From contig JAQULF010000006.1 of the NCBI GenBank assembly GCA_028718745.1, positions 1-51,052 on the forward strand: a stretch of 51,052 bases of DNA. The letters run 5' to 3'. Source of the DNA: Patescibacteria group bacterium. GTDB lineage: Bacteria; Patescibacteriota; JACPGU01. Position numbers and translations under genes: made by a program. Positions 28,641-37,927 of this stretch are shown one piece after another. The notes under the pieces are model-generated. The model saw nothing but the letters and a program-made list of their open reading frames with translations. It made no database searches and had not been told where the DNA came from. Numbering within the stretch: the first letter of the stretch is position 1; each line of letters starts with the position of its first letter.

Positions 28641-29222
28641 TCAGACCAGAATGAAACTGTCGACAATCTTTCCGCCTTCGCCCAGAAGCGTGTATCCCCC
28701 AAGCTCGTCGCACTTGCCCATGTCGAAGCCGTGATATTCGGCGAGATAAAGCTCAACATAGGGAGAGTGGGAGATTACCAGCGCGCAGGCATCGTCGCCG
28801 ATCTTGGCAAGCTGCTCGAAGATTTTCAGAATCCGTTTGCGCATCCCCTTGACGAGTTTCCTGTAGTCGTCGCCCGAGAGCTTTTTGCACATGGCCTTGT
28901 ACACCGAGTCGTCGGCGTTTTTCACCAGTTGGCTGAATGTGGAGAGGTCGAACGCTTTTTTCAGCCACGAGATGTCGCCGAATTCGGGACAGGAGTAAAC
29001 GATTCCCGGATTCTGCGCGTTCCCTTCGCAGATGAGCGCGCCCGTGGTAATGGTCCTGATTTCCTTCGATCCGGCGACTACCCGTATCGGCTTGCAGTTG
29101 CCGGGAAGCAAGAGATTCAGCGCATCTTCTCTTCCTTTGGGGGAGAGAAAATCGGTCCACCCCTTTTCTTCCCCTTTCTTTCCATGACGCAAAACCACAG
29201 CCCAGTTCATTCTGTTGGCCAT
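28641..29222 (-). CDS. Histidine phosphatase superfamily protein (phosphoglycerate-mutase-like/SixA-like)
   Basis: VVLRHGKKGEEKGWTDFLSPKGREDA (RHG motif), VISHSPYVEL second-His motif; divergent to the array downstream. Confidence 0.7.
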   Translation of the reverse strand: MANRMNWAVVLRHGKKGEEKGWTDFLSPKGREDALNLLLPGNCKPIRVVAGSKEIRTITTGALICEGNAQNPGIVYSCPEFGDISWLKKAFDLSTFSQLVKNADDSVYKAMCKKLSGDDYRKLVKGMRKRILKIFEQLAKIGDDACALVISHSPYVELYLAEYHGFDMGKCDELGGYTLLGEGGKIVDSFILV

Positions 29223-29369
29223 TGTTGACCCCTTTCTGTCCCACCACTAAAGCGGGGAACTAGTGTATTTGAAATCAGTTTTTTATGTGCAATGTTACAC
29301 TTAAAGTATAGCAAGAAATCAGCCAAAAGTCAAGAACTTTAGTTGGTTAAGCCATAATTAGTAAAAAAA

Positions 29370-29398
29370 TTGCAAAAAGGCTATTTTGGAGATATAAT
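29370..29398 (+). promoter_or_regulatory. Promoter for phosphohistidine-domain gene array
   Basis: TTGCAA-17 nt-TATAAT, 36 bp upstream of the 29434 start. Confidence 0.6.
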
Positions 29399-29433
29399 TA
29401 GATGGAAAGGGTAATATAAGTTAATCTTTTACT

Positions 29434-31008
29434 ATGAAGCAAGACACTTCTCAAAAAGACATTTATATAAAAAACTTTTCCGTCGAAAGGTGCGGATATC
29501 ATATGATGACGCCGATCGTCTATGGCATACCAAATTGCCAGCGAATTTTGTTTGGTCAGAATGCTTCTCTGATATTAAAAGATTGTTTTTTTCGTATCGA
29601 CGATGTCAATTTAACAGGGGGTTATTTTCATAAGAATCAGATCCGCGAACTTATCGAAAAAATTATTAACAAGATACTTGATAATCCCGAAAAGGTTGAG
29701 AAAATTGACAGAGAAACATATGATATTAATACTCAATATTTTGATTTTGCCAAGGAGATTTTAAAAAAAGATTTAACAAAATTATCAAATAAAGAACTCG
29801 GAGAGCTTTATTCAGAACTTTCAGAATGGCAAGAAAAAGCGCATCAACATGCCTTAACGACTACATGGTTTGTTGATAGCGATGGAGAAGATCTCTCTAA
29901 ATTACTGATCAAAAAAACCAAAGAATTTTGTGAAAAGTCTGGAACATATATTAATTTTGCCAAAGCTTTTAGCGTGCTGACAACTTCTGACAAAGAAAGT
30001 CTCGGGGCAAAAGAAGAAATTGAATCTTTGAAGATTTTAAAAGAAATAATTGAAAATGAGAATGCTAAAAAGATGTTCGTTTCCCTTGAGGATTATAATA
30101 AAATTCCCGATGGTTTAGATAAAAAAATCGCTAAAAAAATTCAAGATCATTTTGAAGAATGGCGTTGGATGCGGTTTACTTACATGGGACCGGCTTATGA
30201 TATAGATTTTTTTCTTCAGATCTGGGCTGGGTTAATTCGTCAGGGCATCGATGTTGATAAAGAAATAAAAGAACGGGAAGAGCGCTTGGCGGGAGTTCGC
30301 AAAGAAAGAACAGATCTTTTTGAAAAACTTAAAGTTGATAAGGAATTCCAAAGAATATATGATATCGCCGCTGATATTACTAATCTCAAAGGTTATCGCA
30401 AGGATTGCTCATTTTTTGGTTTTTATGTTTTAGATTCAATCTTGCGCGAGGCAGCCAAAAGATTATATTTATCTCTGGGTCAAATTCACCTTTTAGCTTT
30501 TTGGGAGTTGGAAAAGATTTTGATTCACGGCGAGGAAGTGGATATCAACGAAATTAACAGAAGAAAAAAAATCGTGATCCTAGTAAGTGAAGGTGATAAA
30601 TACTATATTCTTTCGGGTCACCAGGCGCAGAAATTTTACGATTCCAAAAATATCGAAGAAATTAAGATTGATAAAAATGTTAAAGAATTAAGCGGCACCT
30701 GCGCTTGCTCTGGTGAGGCGAAGGGAACTGTTAAAATTGTTAACAAACCGGAAGAAATGGGAAAAATGAATCAAGGCGATGTAATGGTTTCACACACTAC
30801 CTTTCCGAGCCTTGTTCCGGCTATGAAAAAAGCTTCAGCGATTATCACCGAAGACGGGGGAATTACCTGCCATGCAGCTATCGTTGCTCGGGAACTTGGA
30901 ACACCTTGCATCACCGGCATCAAAACCGCCACTAAAGTTTTAGAGGACGGGGATATGGTGGAGGTGGATGCGGACAATGGAATAGTAAAAATAATAAAAA
31001 AAGCATGA
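29434..31008 (+). CDS. PEP-utilising-enzyme mobile (phosphohistidine) domain protein 1, no ATP-grasp domain
   Basis: C-terminus SGEAKGTVKIV...GDVMVSHTTFPSLVPAMKKASAIITEDGGITCHAAIVARELGTPCITGIKTATKVLEDGDMVEVDADNGIVKI. Confidence 0.88.
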   Translation: MKQDTSQKDIYIKNFSVERCGYHMMTPIVYGIPNCQRILFGQNASLILKDCFFRIDDVNLTGGYFHKNQIRELIEKIINKILDNPEKVEKIDRETYDINTQYFDFAKEILKKDLTKLSNKELGELYSELSEWQEKAHQHALTTTWFVDSDGEDLSKLLIKKTKEFCEKSGTYINFAKAFSVLTTSDKESLGAKEEIESLKILKEIIENENAKKMFVSLEDYNKIPDGLDKKIAKKIQDHFEEWRWMRFTYMGPAYDIDFFLQIWAGLIRQGIDVDKEIKEREERLAGVRKERTDLFEKLKVDKEFQRIYDIAADITNLKGYRKDCSFFGFYVLDSILREAAKRLYLSLGQIHLLAFWELEKILIHGEEVDINEINRRKKIVILVSEGDKYYILSGHQAQKFYDSKNIEEIKIDKNVKELSGTCACSGEAKGTVKIVNKPEEMGKMNQGDVMVSHTTFPSLVPAMKKASAIITEDGGITCHAAIVARELGTPCITGIKTATKVLEDGDMVEVDADNGIVKIIKKA

Positions 31009-32492
31009 GGTATGTTAAACTTTGGGCAAAAAGAGCCTATCCGCTATATCTAATGGCTATGGCCAGTCGTGGAGCGACAGCGGGATTAGCCAAGATATTT
31101 CCGGAGAGCAAACTTACCAACATTTATAATTTTTATACGAATGGCTACACGGACTATATTTTTGAAGAAGAAGAGATTGTAGAAACGGTTAATGCTATTT
31201 GCGAGAAAGGATTAAAAGATCCCGAGTTTCTCTATAGTATTTTTAAAACCTCTTATGCTAAGAGCATAAAACTGCATTCGGCTTATGAGAAATACAAAAA
31301 TCAGAATTTGACAAAAATTAAAACAGAGGAGCTAATTCAAGTTCTCGAGGATTTTTATGAAGAATTCTGTGATTTTTATGCTTATGGAGGTGTCTCTATT
31401 CTAGTTGGTTATATCGATGATAATCCTATATATAAGAAAGCAGAAAGTCTTTTGAGAGATAAATTAAAGAATTCACCAGATAAATTTACCGAATATTGGA
31501 TGGCGCTGACTCTGCCTCCCAAAAACAGTACGAAAGAGCAGCGCGAGATGGAAGTTTTGAAAATTGCTGAAAAAGCCAAAAAACAAGGTATCAAAGGCGA
31601 GAAAGCCATCGCAAAAAAATTTAAAAAAGAGCTAGATAGTTTGATGAAAGATTTTGATTATATTTCTTTTGACCTTTTTGATGCGCTTCTTTGTGATCTT
31701 GATTGCTGTATTGAGGATGTTGCAAAGGCAGTAGAAGAAGATGTGGAAAAAAGAATAGGAGAACTCAATAATTATGAAAAAAATACCCAGAAAGAGTTTG
31801 AAAAGATTTGCCAGGAATTAAAACTTTCTCCAGAAGAAAAAGAATGTTTTGAATTGATAAGAAACACGGGTTATTACAAATGGGCGAGAGAATATGAATT
31901 TATGGGTGCGCTTTATAATATTAAGAATGTTCAGGATGAATTGGGAAAAAGAGGAGGATTGATCTCCACCGAATCCAAATATATTTTGCCATCAGATCTC
32001 AAGGACAATTTAAAAGATTTAACCAAGCTAAAGAAAATAGCCCGAGATCGCATCATTTGTTCAATTTGCATAGCGGAGAGGAGTGGAAGGGTTAGTGTTT
32101 ACAGTGGAGAAGAAGCGAAGAAGATTTATGCCAGTCTCGATTTTTTTAAAGAAGAAACCGATTTTCAGGGAAGCGAAATAAAAGGAACCCCAGCATACGC
32201 TGGAAAAGCGCAGGGAATCGTGCGAATCGTTAATTTTGTTCGTCATATAGACAAAATGGAGGAAGGCAATATTCTTGTTTCAGCAGCGACTAATCCAAAC
32301 TTGCTTTCTGCAATGCAAAAAGCCTCGGCCTTTATCACTGATGAAGGTGGAATTACTTGTCATGCTGCGATAGTTGCCCGAGAACTCAAGAAACCTTGTA
32401 TTACAGGAACTAAAATAGCTACGAGGGTGCTTCATGATGGGGATTTGGTTGAGGTAGATGCAAATACTGGAGTAGTAACATTAATTGGATAA
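31005..32492 (+). CDS. PEP-utilising-enzyme mobile domain protein 2
   Basis: DEGGITCHAAIVARELKKPCITGTKIATRVLHDGDLVEVDANTGVV; 4-nt ATGA overlap with protein 1. Confidence 0.88.
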   Translation: MRYVKLWAKRAYPLYLMAMASRGATAGLAKIFPESKLTNIYNFYTNGYTDYIFEEEEIVETVNAICEKGLKDPEFLYSIFKTSYAKSIKLHSAYEKYKNQNLTKIKTEELIQVLEDFYEEFCDFYAYGGVSILVGYIDDNPIYKKAESLLRDKLKNSPDKFTEYWMALTLPPKNSTKEQREMEVLKIAEKAKKQGIKGEKAIAKKFKKELDSLMKDFDYISFDLFDALLCDLDCCIEDVAKAVEEDVEKRIGELNNYEKNTQKEFEKICQELKLSPEEKECFELIRNTGYYKWAREYEFMGALYNIKNVQDELGKRGGLISTESKYILPSDLKDNLKDLTKLKKIARDRIICSICIAERSGRVSVYSGEEAKKIYASLDFFKEETDFQGSEIKGTPAYAGKAQGIVRIVNFVRHIDKMEEGNILVSAATNPNLLSAMQKASAFITDEGGITCHAAIVARELKKPCITGTKIATRVLHDGDLVEVDANTGVVTLIG

Positions 32493-32494
32493 AG

Positions 32495-34027
32495 ATGAAA
32501 CATTCTGCAGAATGGTTTTTGATTGAAGAAATAAATAAGGCGCATATTTTTCTTCTTGCCGGATGGGGGAGAAATTCGTCTAGAGATTTTGAAAAAGAGT
32601 TTAATGGCAATATAGAAGTTGGACTATTACATAGAGACGGAACTCTAGAATTGTATTTTAAGGATAAGGAATGGGAGCGCGCTGAGAAAAGCGTCTTTAC
32701 CAAATCCTTAGAGGACTATCGGTTTCTTGAGTTTATCAAAAACAAAAATCAAGGAATTCAAAAACAACAATTTCGGCTTTGTAAGACCATCCAAAAGAAA
32801 GATCTCACATTGCTTTCCGACCAAAAACTAATTGAACTCTACTATAATTTTTCTGAAAGATTTGCTGAGTCAGTCTGTATAGGATGGATCGATATGGCGA
32901 TGGAATTCCGGAACGGTACATTTTCGTCTTATCTTACTAATTATTTGAATAATAGAGTAAAAGAAAAAAGTTCTACTACCAGTGGCGCCGAAGCATTCAG
33001 CCTGTTTAGTACACCATCGAGAGTTACAATAGGCAAGAAAGAAGAAAACGACCTTTTGAAAATAATTGAAAAGATTTTGGAAGATAAAAAGACTTACAGT
33101 TTTTTTCAAAATCGAAGTATACAGGTGATTGATAAGGGATTGGATGGAATTAACAAGAAAATTAATCAACTTCTCGATAACCATGTAAAACAATACAACT
33201 GGATATTCTTTATGTATACCGGCCCTGAATGGACGAGGACTGATTTCATAAAAAGAATAAAAGAGGATCTGGGCAAGGATGATATTAGTGTTGTGATAAA
33301 AAATTCCAAATTCGAACAGGATGAGATTAATAATAGACGAAAGTATTTATCTAAAGAACTGGCAATAGACACAAAACATCTTAAACTTCTAGAGTTGTCT
33401 AGTGAGATGGTTTTTAATAAGGATTTGCGAAAGCACTCTATATTTTTCTCGTGCTTTGTTGTGAGAAGCATATTTCAAGAATTAGGAAAAAGAATCGGGA
33501 TTCGGTACGAGGATTTGCGCAGAGTTCTACCTTGGGAGCTTTATGAATTATTCCAGAAAGGTGAAATAGATAAAATTAAACAAGAAATTAAAAAGAACAA
33601 AGAGGTGCTGATGCTTTTTAAAAATGGTAAATGCACGAAACTTTTTGGTTCTGCAATAACAAGGTTTCTTAAAAATAATGTTATAAAGGAAAAAGTGGGA
33701 TTGATGACCGAACTAAAGGGAAGCTGTGCTTTTCCGGGATCTCTTCAGGGAGTGGTAAAAATTATAAATGGAGTTGAAGATATCCCAAAAATAAAATCTG
33801 GCGAGATATTGGTTGCCCACCAGACAAACCCCGATGTTGTAATGGCAATGAAGAAAGCCTCCGGGTTCATCACTGATCTGGGTGGGATTACCTGCCACGC
33901 AGCTATTGTTGCTAGAGAAATGAAAAAACCTTGCATCGTCGGCACGAAAGTTGCTACGAGAGTTTTGAAAGATGGAGACATAGTTGAAGTGGATGCGGAG
34001 AAGGGGGTAGTTAAGATTTTAAAATAA
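32495..34027 (+). CDS. PEP-utilising-enzyme mobile domain protein 3
   Basis: DLGGITCHAAIVAREMKKPCIVGTKVATRVLKDGDIVEVDAEKGVVKIL. Confidence 0.88.
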   Translation: MKHSAEWFLIEEINKAHIFLLAGWGRNSSRDFEKEFNGNIEVGLLHRDGTLELYFKDKEWERAEKSVFTKSLEDYRFLEFIKNKNQGIQKQQFRLCKTIQKKDLTLLSDQKLIELYYNFSERFAESVCIGWIDMAMEFRNGTFSSYLTNYLNNRVKEKSSTTSGAEAFSLFSTPSRVTIGKKEENDLLKIIEKILEDKKTYSFFQNRSIQVIDKGLDGINKKINQLLDNHVKQYNWIFFMYTGPEWTRTDFIKRIKEDLGKDDISVVIKNSKFEQDEINNRRKYLSKELAIDTKHLKLLELSSEMVFNKDLRKHSIFFSCFVVRSIFQELGKRIGIRYEDLRRVLPWELYELFQKGEIDKIKQEIKKNKEVLMLFKNGKCTKLFGSAITRFLKNNVIKEKVGLMTELKGSCAFPGSLQGVVKIINGVEDIPKIKSGEILVAHQTNPDVVMAMKKASGFITDLGGITCHAAIVAREMKKPCIVGTKVATRVLKDGDIVEVDAEKGVVKILK

Positions 34028-34043
34028 CAAATAATTTAGCAGT

Positions 34044-35498
34044 ATGGAAATTAAGGACCTAAAAAAATATAATTGGCTTTTGATGGAAAAACTAGAAAAA
34101 TGCCCACTTTGGCTTGCTTGGTCTCCTTTATCTGCCTTTGCTTATTTATTAGAAAAAGAAATTGGTGTTGGTATACAGCACGCCTTTTTTATTACCCAAA
34201 AAGGAAATTTTTACATGTATTTTGTAGAGAGCGAGTTTCGAAAAGGCGGGGAAGTGGTTTTGGGTAAAACCTTAGAAGATTATAGATTTTTGAAAAAGAT
34301 ATTGGATGATATTGAAGATTTAAGTAAAAAACTAATTGATTATGGAGAAAAACTACAGAAGTTGACTCCCTCTAAGATGACAGATAAAGAACTAGCCGAG
34401 GACTTTAAGAAATTTTATCAAATCCATGAACCCTTATGGGTAAAAGGACAAGCGGTAAATTATCTGGAACATGAAAGCAACTTTCTTTCTAGCGCAGTTC
34501 GAGAAATGCTGAAAAAGGAGGGAGTAATGGTGAATGAGGTAGAGCAAGTCTTTGCTATCATGGTCAATCCGGAGGTTTATAGTTACGCTCAAAAAGAAGA
34601 ACAAGATCTAATTAATATAGCAGTTTCTGATAAAATGGACGAAAAAAATCTCTATGAACATTGGAAAAAATATTGTTGGACGGGTTATGATTGGATGGGA
34701 CCCGTTTGGAGCAGGGAATATTTTGAAGAACGATTAGACCTATTAAGAAAGGATAACTCGATCAAGAATCACATTAAGTCAGAATCTGATTATTCGAAAG
34801 AAATAATTAGAAACAAAAAAGTATTAATTAAAAAGTATGGTTTCTCACAGCAATTACTGAATCTTATCAAACTTGTTGAGAGAATAATTTATCTAAAAGG
34901 TTTCCGGGTGGATGCATCATGGTTCGGCTATTATTCTTTAGAACCAATATTTAGAGAGATTGCTAAAAGATACGGATTAAGTTTACGGCAATTGCAATAT
35001 GCAACCCCGGAAGAAATAATGAATTTAAGATTTGATCCAGATTGTTTAAATCAGCGCTGGCAATCAAGCGCGATTGAGGCGGAAAACGGCAAGGTCAGAG
35101 AGATAGATGGTAAAAAAGCCAAAGATTATTTAATAGAAATAGAAAGATTAACTTTTTCTGATCAGTCCGGGATAGATCAATTAACTGGCGATTGCGGATG
35201 CCCCGGTTACGCCAAGGGTTATGTTAAAGTTATTAACGCACCCAGCGATATGAACAAAATGAGAGAAGGGGATATTATGGTCTCACACATGACTAATCCG
35301 GCTCTAGTTCCGGCAATGAGGAAAGCATCAGCTATTATAGCCGATGTAGGAGGGGTTACCTGCCACGCGGCAATAGTTTCACGCGAACTCAAGCTCCCTT
35401 GTATTATCGGTACCAAAATAGCTACCAAAGCCCTTCATGATGGAGATTTAGTGGAGGTAGATGCAAATATGGGTATAGTTAGAATTTTGGAAAAGTAG
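34044..35498 (+). CDS. PEP-utilising-enzyme mobile domain protein 4
   Basis: DVGGVTCHAAIVSRELKLPCIIGTKIATKALHDGDLVEVDANMGIVRIL. Confidence 0.88.
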   Translation: MEIKDLKKYNWLLMEKLEKCPLWLAWSPLSAFAYLLEKEIGVGIQHAFFITQKGNFYMYFVESEFRKGGEVVLGKTLEDYRFLKKILDDIEDLSKKLIDYGEKLQKLTPSKMTDKELAEDFKKFYQIHEPLWVKGQAVNYLEHESNFLSSAVREMLKKEGVMVNEVEQVFAIMVNPEVYSYAQKEEQDLINIAVSDKMDEKNLYEHWKKYCWTGYDWMGPVWSREYFEERLDLLRKDNSIKNHIKSESDYSKEIIRNKKVLIKKYGFSQQLLNLIKLVERIIYLKGFRVDASWFGYYSLEPIFREIAKRYGLSLRQLQYATPEEIMNLRFDPDCLNQRWQSSAIEAENGKVREIDGKKAKDYLIEIERLTFSDQSGIDQLTGDCGCPGYAKGYVKVINAPSDMNKMREGDIMVSHMTNPALVPAMRKASAIIADVGGVTCHAAIVSRELKLPCIIGTKIATKALHDGDLVEVDANMGIVRILEK

Positions 35499-35669
35499 GA
35501 TAGTGATGTAGAATATTTTTAACCGCATCGATTTCGATGCTTTTAAACCCATCGAATTCGACTGGTTTAAAGTTATGGAATTCAATAACATTAGAGTAAT
35601 TCTAATTAAGGCGAATTTGCCATAATTGACTTTTTCGAATTCAAGATAATTAAAAATAAAAAACAAAAT

Positions 35670-36497
35670 ATGCCAAAAGAACAAAAAATAAATGTCAAAG
35701 GAACGGATATAGTCATTTTTTCTATAGGAGAAGATGAATATATTTCTATTACAGATATAGCCCGCTACAAAAATCCTGATGAGCCTAAAGATGTTGTTAA
35801 AAATTGGATGCGAAGCCGCAGCACCATTGAATTTATGGGACTTTGGGAAAAAATTCATAACCCCGAATTCAAAGGGGTCGAATTCGACCCCTTTCTTTAT
35901 CAAGCGGGGAGCAACTCTTTTGTTCTTTCACCAAGTAAGTGGATAGAGGCTACTAATGCGAAGGGGATAATTTCTAGAGCAGGAACCGGTGGAGGTACAT
36001 TTGCTCATCGAGATATTGCATTTGAATTCGCTTCTTGGATAAGCGCAGAATTTAAACTATATTTATTAGTTGAATTCCAGCGTCTTAAACAAGATGAAAA
36101 TGAGCGTTTCAAGCTTGAATGGAATCTACAAAGGACATTGGCAAAAATAAATTATAAAATTCATACTGATGCGATAAAAGAAAAACTGATTCCACCCACT
36201 CTTTCAAAAGATCAAATTAACGCAAAATATGCCAACGAAGCTGATCTTTTGAATGTAGCTTTGTTTGGATTTACAGCTAAATCTTGGCGCGATGCTAACC
36301 CGAATCTTGAAGGCAATGTTCGCGATAATGCCACAATCGAGCAACTGGTTGTGCTTTCAAATATGGAGAGTATCAACGCTACCTTGATTCATCAAGGATT
36401 AAATCAAAGTGAACGGTTAATTCAGTTAAATAGTATCGCCATAACTCAAATGAGATCACTTTTGGGAAGCAAGGAAACAAAAAAGCTAAAATCTTAG
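35670..36497 (+). CDS. KilA-N domain DNA-binding protein
   Basis: YISITDIARYKNPDEPKDVVKNWMRSRSTIEFMGLWEKIHNPEFKGVEFD...FVLSPSKWIEATNAKGI. Confidence 0.85.
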   Translation: MPKEQKINVKGTDIVIFSIGEDEYISITDIARYKNPDEPKDVVKNWMRSRSTIEFMGLWEKIHNPEFKGVEFDPFLYQAGSNSFVLSPSKWIEATNAKGIISRAGTGGGTFAHRDIAFEFASWISAEFKLYLLVEFQRLKQDENERFKLEWNLQRTLAKINYKIHTDAIKEKLIPPTLSKDQINAKYANEADLLNVALFGFTAKSWRDANPNLEGNVRDNATIEQLVVLSNMESINATLIHQGLNQSERLIQLNSIAITQMRSLLGSKETKKLKS

Positions 36498-36506
36498 TCT
36501 ATAATT

Positions 36507-36566
36507 AAAGATGGAGATTTAGTTGAGGTAGATGCGGAGAAGGGGATTGTCAAAATAATTAAATAA
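36507..36566 (+). pseudogene. Orphan C-terminal tail of a PEP mobile domain (remnant 1)
   Basis: Translates KDGDLVEVDAEKGIVKIIK*, same as the paralog C-termini, directly after the KilA-N gene. Confidence 0.88.
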
Positions 36567-36595
36567 AAAAACTATTTACACTATTTTAAAATCAA

Positions 36596-36614
36596 TGTAC
36601 AATTAAATTGTACA
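36596..36614. promoter_or_regulatory. Operator-like palindrome upstream of TA module
   Basis: TGTACAATTaAATTGTACA, perfect 19-bp palindrome 14 bp before the antitoxin start. Confidence 0.65.
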
Positions 36615-36627
36615 ATATAATTAAGCA

Positions 36628-36888
36628 ATGAAAATGACAACTCAAATTGTAGAGTCCACAACCTTTCGCAATAATATGGCGGATGTTTTGAGCGAGGTAG
36701 AGAAGAAAAAAAGCATTATGATTGTGGCAAAAAGGGGAAAACCTATCAGCGCTATCGTGAGTCTCGATCTTATGGAAGATCTGCTTTCTCTGTCCAGCGG
36801 CAGGTATCTAAAGGACATAAAGGAAGCCAGAAAACAATATAAGGAAGGCGCTTTTTTGTCTCATAAACAGGTTTTTGGCGACCTTTAA
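36628..36888 (+). CDS. Phd/YefM-family antitoxin
   Basis: TTFRNNMADVLSEVEKKKSIMIVAKRGKPISAIVSLDLMEDL. Confidence 0.85.
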   Translation: MKMTTQIVESTTFRNNMADVLSEVEKKKSIMIVAKRGKPISAIVSLDLMEDLLSLSSGRYLKDIKEARKQYKEGAFLSHKQVFGDL

Positions 36889-36902
36889 ATTGCGAATATA
36901 CT

Positions 36903-37157
36903 ATGAAATATGATCTATTTTATACAAAAAAGGCGGTTGATGATATTAAAAAACTGGACTCTCTAACACGAAAAAGAATCGGCAAAAAACTTCTGGGATA
37001 TTCCAATCATCTTTTTGAACATGCGATAAAACTGACTGATTCTAAAATTGGCGGCTACCGGTTTAGAATTGGTGATTATAGGGCTGTTTTTGATATTAAA
37101 GGAAACAAAATTATTGTTCTCAAAGTAAGGCACAGGAAAGATATTTATAAAAAATAA
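36903..37157 (+). CDS. RelE/ParE-family toxin
   Basis: YDLFYTKKAVDDIKKLD...GGYRFRIGDYRAVFDIKGNKIIVLKVRHRKDIYKK. Confidence 0.88.
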   Translation: MKYDLFYTKKAVDDIKKLDSLTRKRIGKKLLGYSNHLFEHAIKLTDSKIGGYRFRIGDYRAVFDIKGNKIIVLKVRHRKDIYKK

Positions 37158-37197
37158 CCCAATAGCTTTTTGGATCTATTTTTGCTAAAATGAACTT

Positions 37198-37545
37198 ATG
37201 AATGATATTTTAATTGTCCGCGATAAAATAGAGCTGGACGAAATAAAAAGATTGGCTCAAGCAACCTTTGGAGATATGGTCAAGGCGGTGGTTGATGTTG
37301 AGAAAGAAATCATGGCGGTTGGTGGGGAGTTGCATGCTGATGCGGAGGCGCTGCTTCTTGAAGATGGTTCGAAACAGGTAAATCTCTGGGGATTCAACAT
37401 TTATCCCGAGAAAACAAAAGAAGAATGGCTGGAATATGATTCGATGGTAAATATCAAGCCGGGTATGGGAAACCGATCGAGAAATATAGATAGCGAAGAA
37501 GTTAAAGAAAAAATAGCGGAAATAGTCAAGAAATTGATAAAGTAA
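37198..37545 (+). CDS. DUF5674-like protein
   Basis: DMVKAVVDVEKEIMAVGGELHADAEALLLEDGSKQVNLWGFNIYPE. Confidence 0.65.
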   Translation: MNDILIVRDKIELDEIKRLAQATFGDMVKAVVDVEKEIMAVGGELHADAEALLLEDGSKQVNLWGFNIYPEKTKEEWLEYDSMVNIKPGMGNRSRNIDSEEVKEKIAEIVKKLIK

Positions 37546-37549
37546 AAAC

Positions 37550-37891
37550 ATGACGGATCTAAAATATCACAAAAACTTAACCCAAAAAGCATGGGCGGCA
37601 ATGGGTATTAATGGGATGATGGGCAACATCGGAAGCGAAATTTCCCGGGCGCTTCATTGGCAAAATAAAGGCGATCCGATCTCTTGCCAAACAGCCATTG
37701 AGCGCGCTTTGGAATTGACCGATTTGACCTTAGAATCGGTTAAATCTTCCAGTCAAATCAAGGAAGTCGCGCGCTTTCGCGAAGTTTTGGGAGACATTTA
37801 CAGTTCCGGTGGAGCTGAATATAATTCGAATCTCGAAGATCTGGATAAATACACCCTCCAATTTGCTTTGGCAAGCAGGATGGGGAAATAG
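37550..37891 (+). CDS. Hypothetical protein (113 aa) paired with DUF5674-like gene
   Basis: Intact ORF 4 nt after the previous gene. Confidence 0.6.
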   Translation: MTDLKYHKNLTQKAWAAMGINGMMGNIGSEISRALHWQNKGDPISCQTAIERALELTDLTLESVKSSSQIKEVARFREVLGDIYSSGGAEYNSNLEDLDKYTLQFALASRMGK

Positions 37892-37920
37892 ATGGAAATA
37901 AAGGGATAGTCAAAATAACT
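37888..37920 (+). pseudogene. Orphan mobile-domain tail (remnant 2)
   Basis: Translates IDGNKGIVKIT, resembles VDANNGIVKII of the paralogs. Confidence 0.6.
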
Positions 37921-37927
37921 GAATACT

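Noticed and set aside
28590-29247. Overlapping long ORFs 28590..29228 (+, 212 aa) and 28753..29247 (-, 164 aa)
   Set aside because: Shadow ORFs of the GC-richer histidine phosphatase gene 28641..29222, which alone shows recognisable RHG and second-His motifs.
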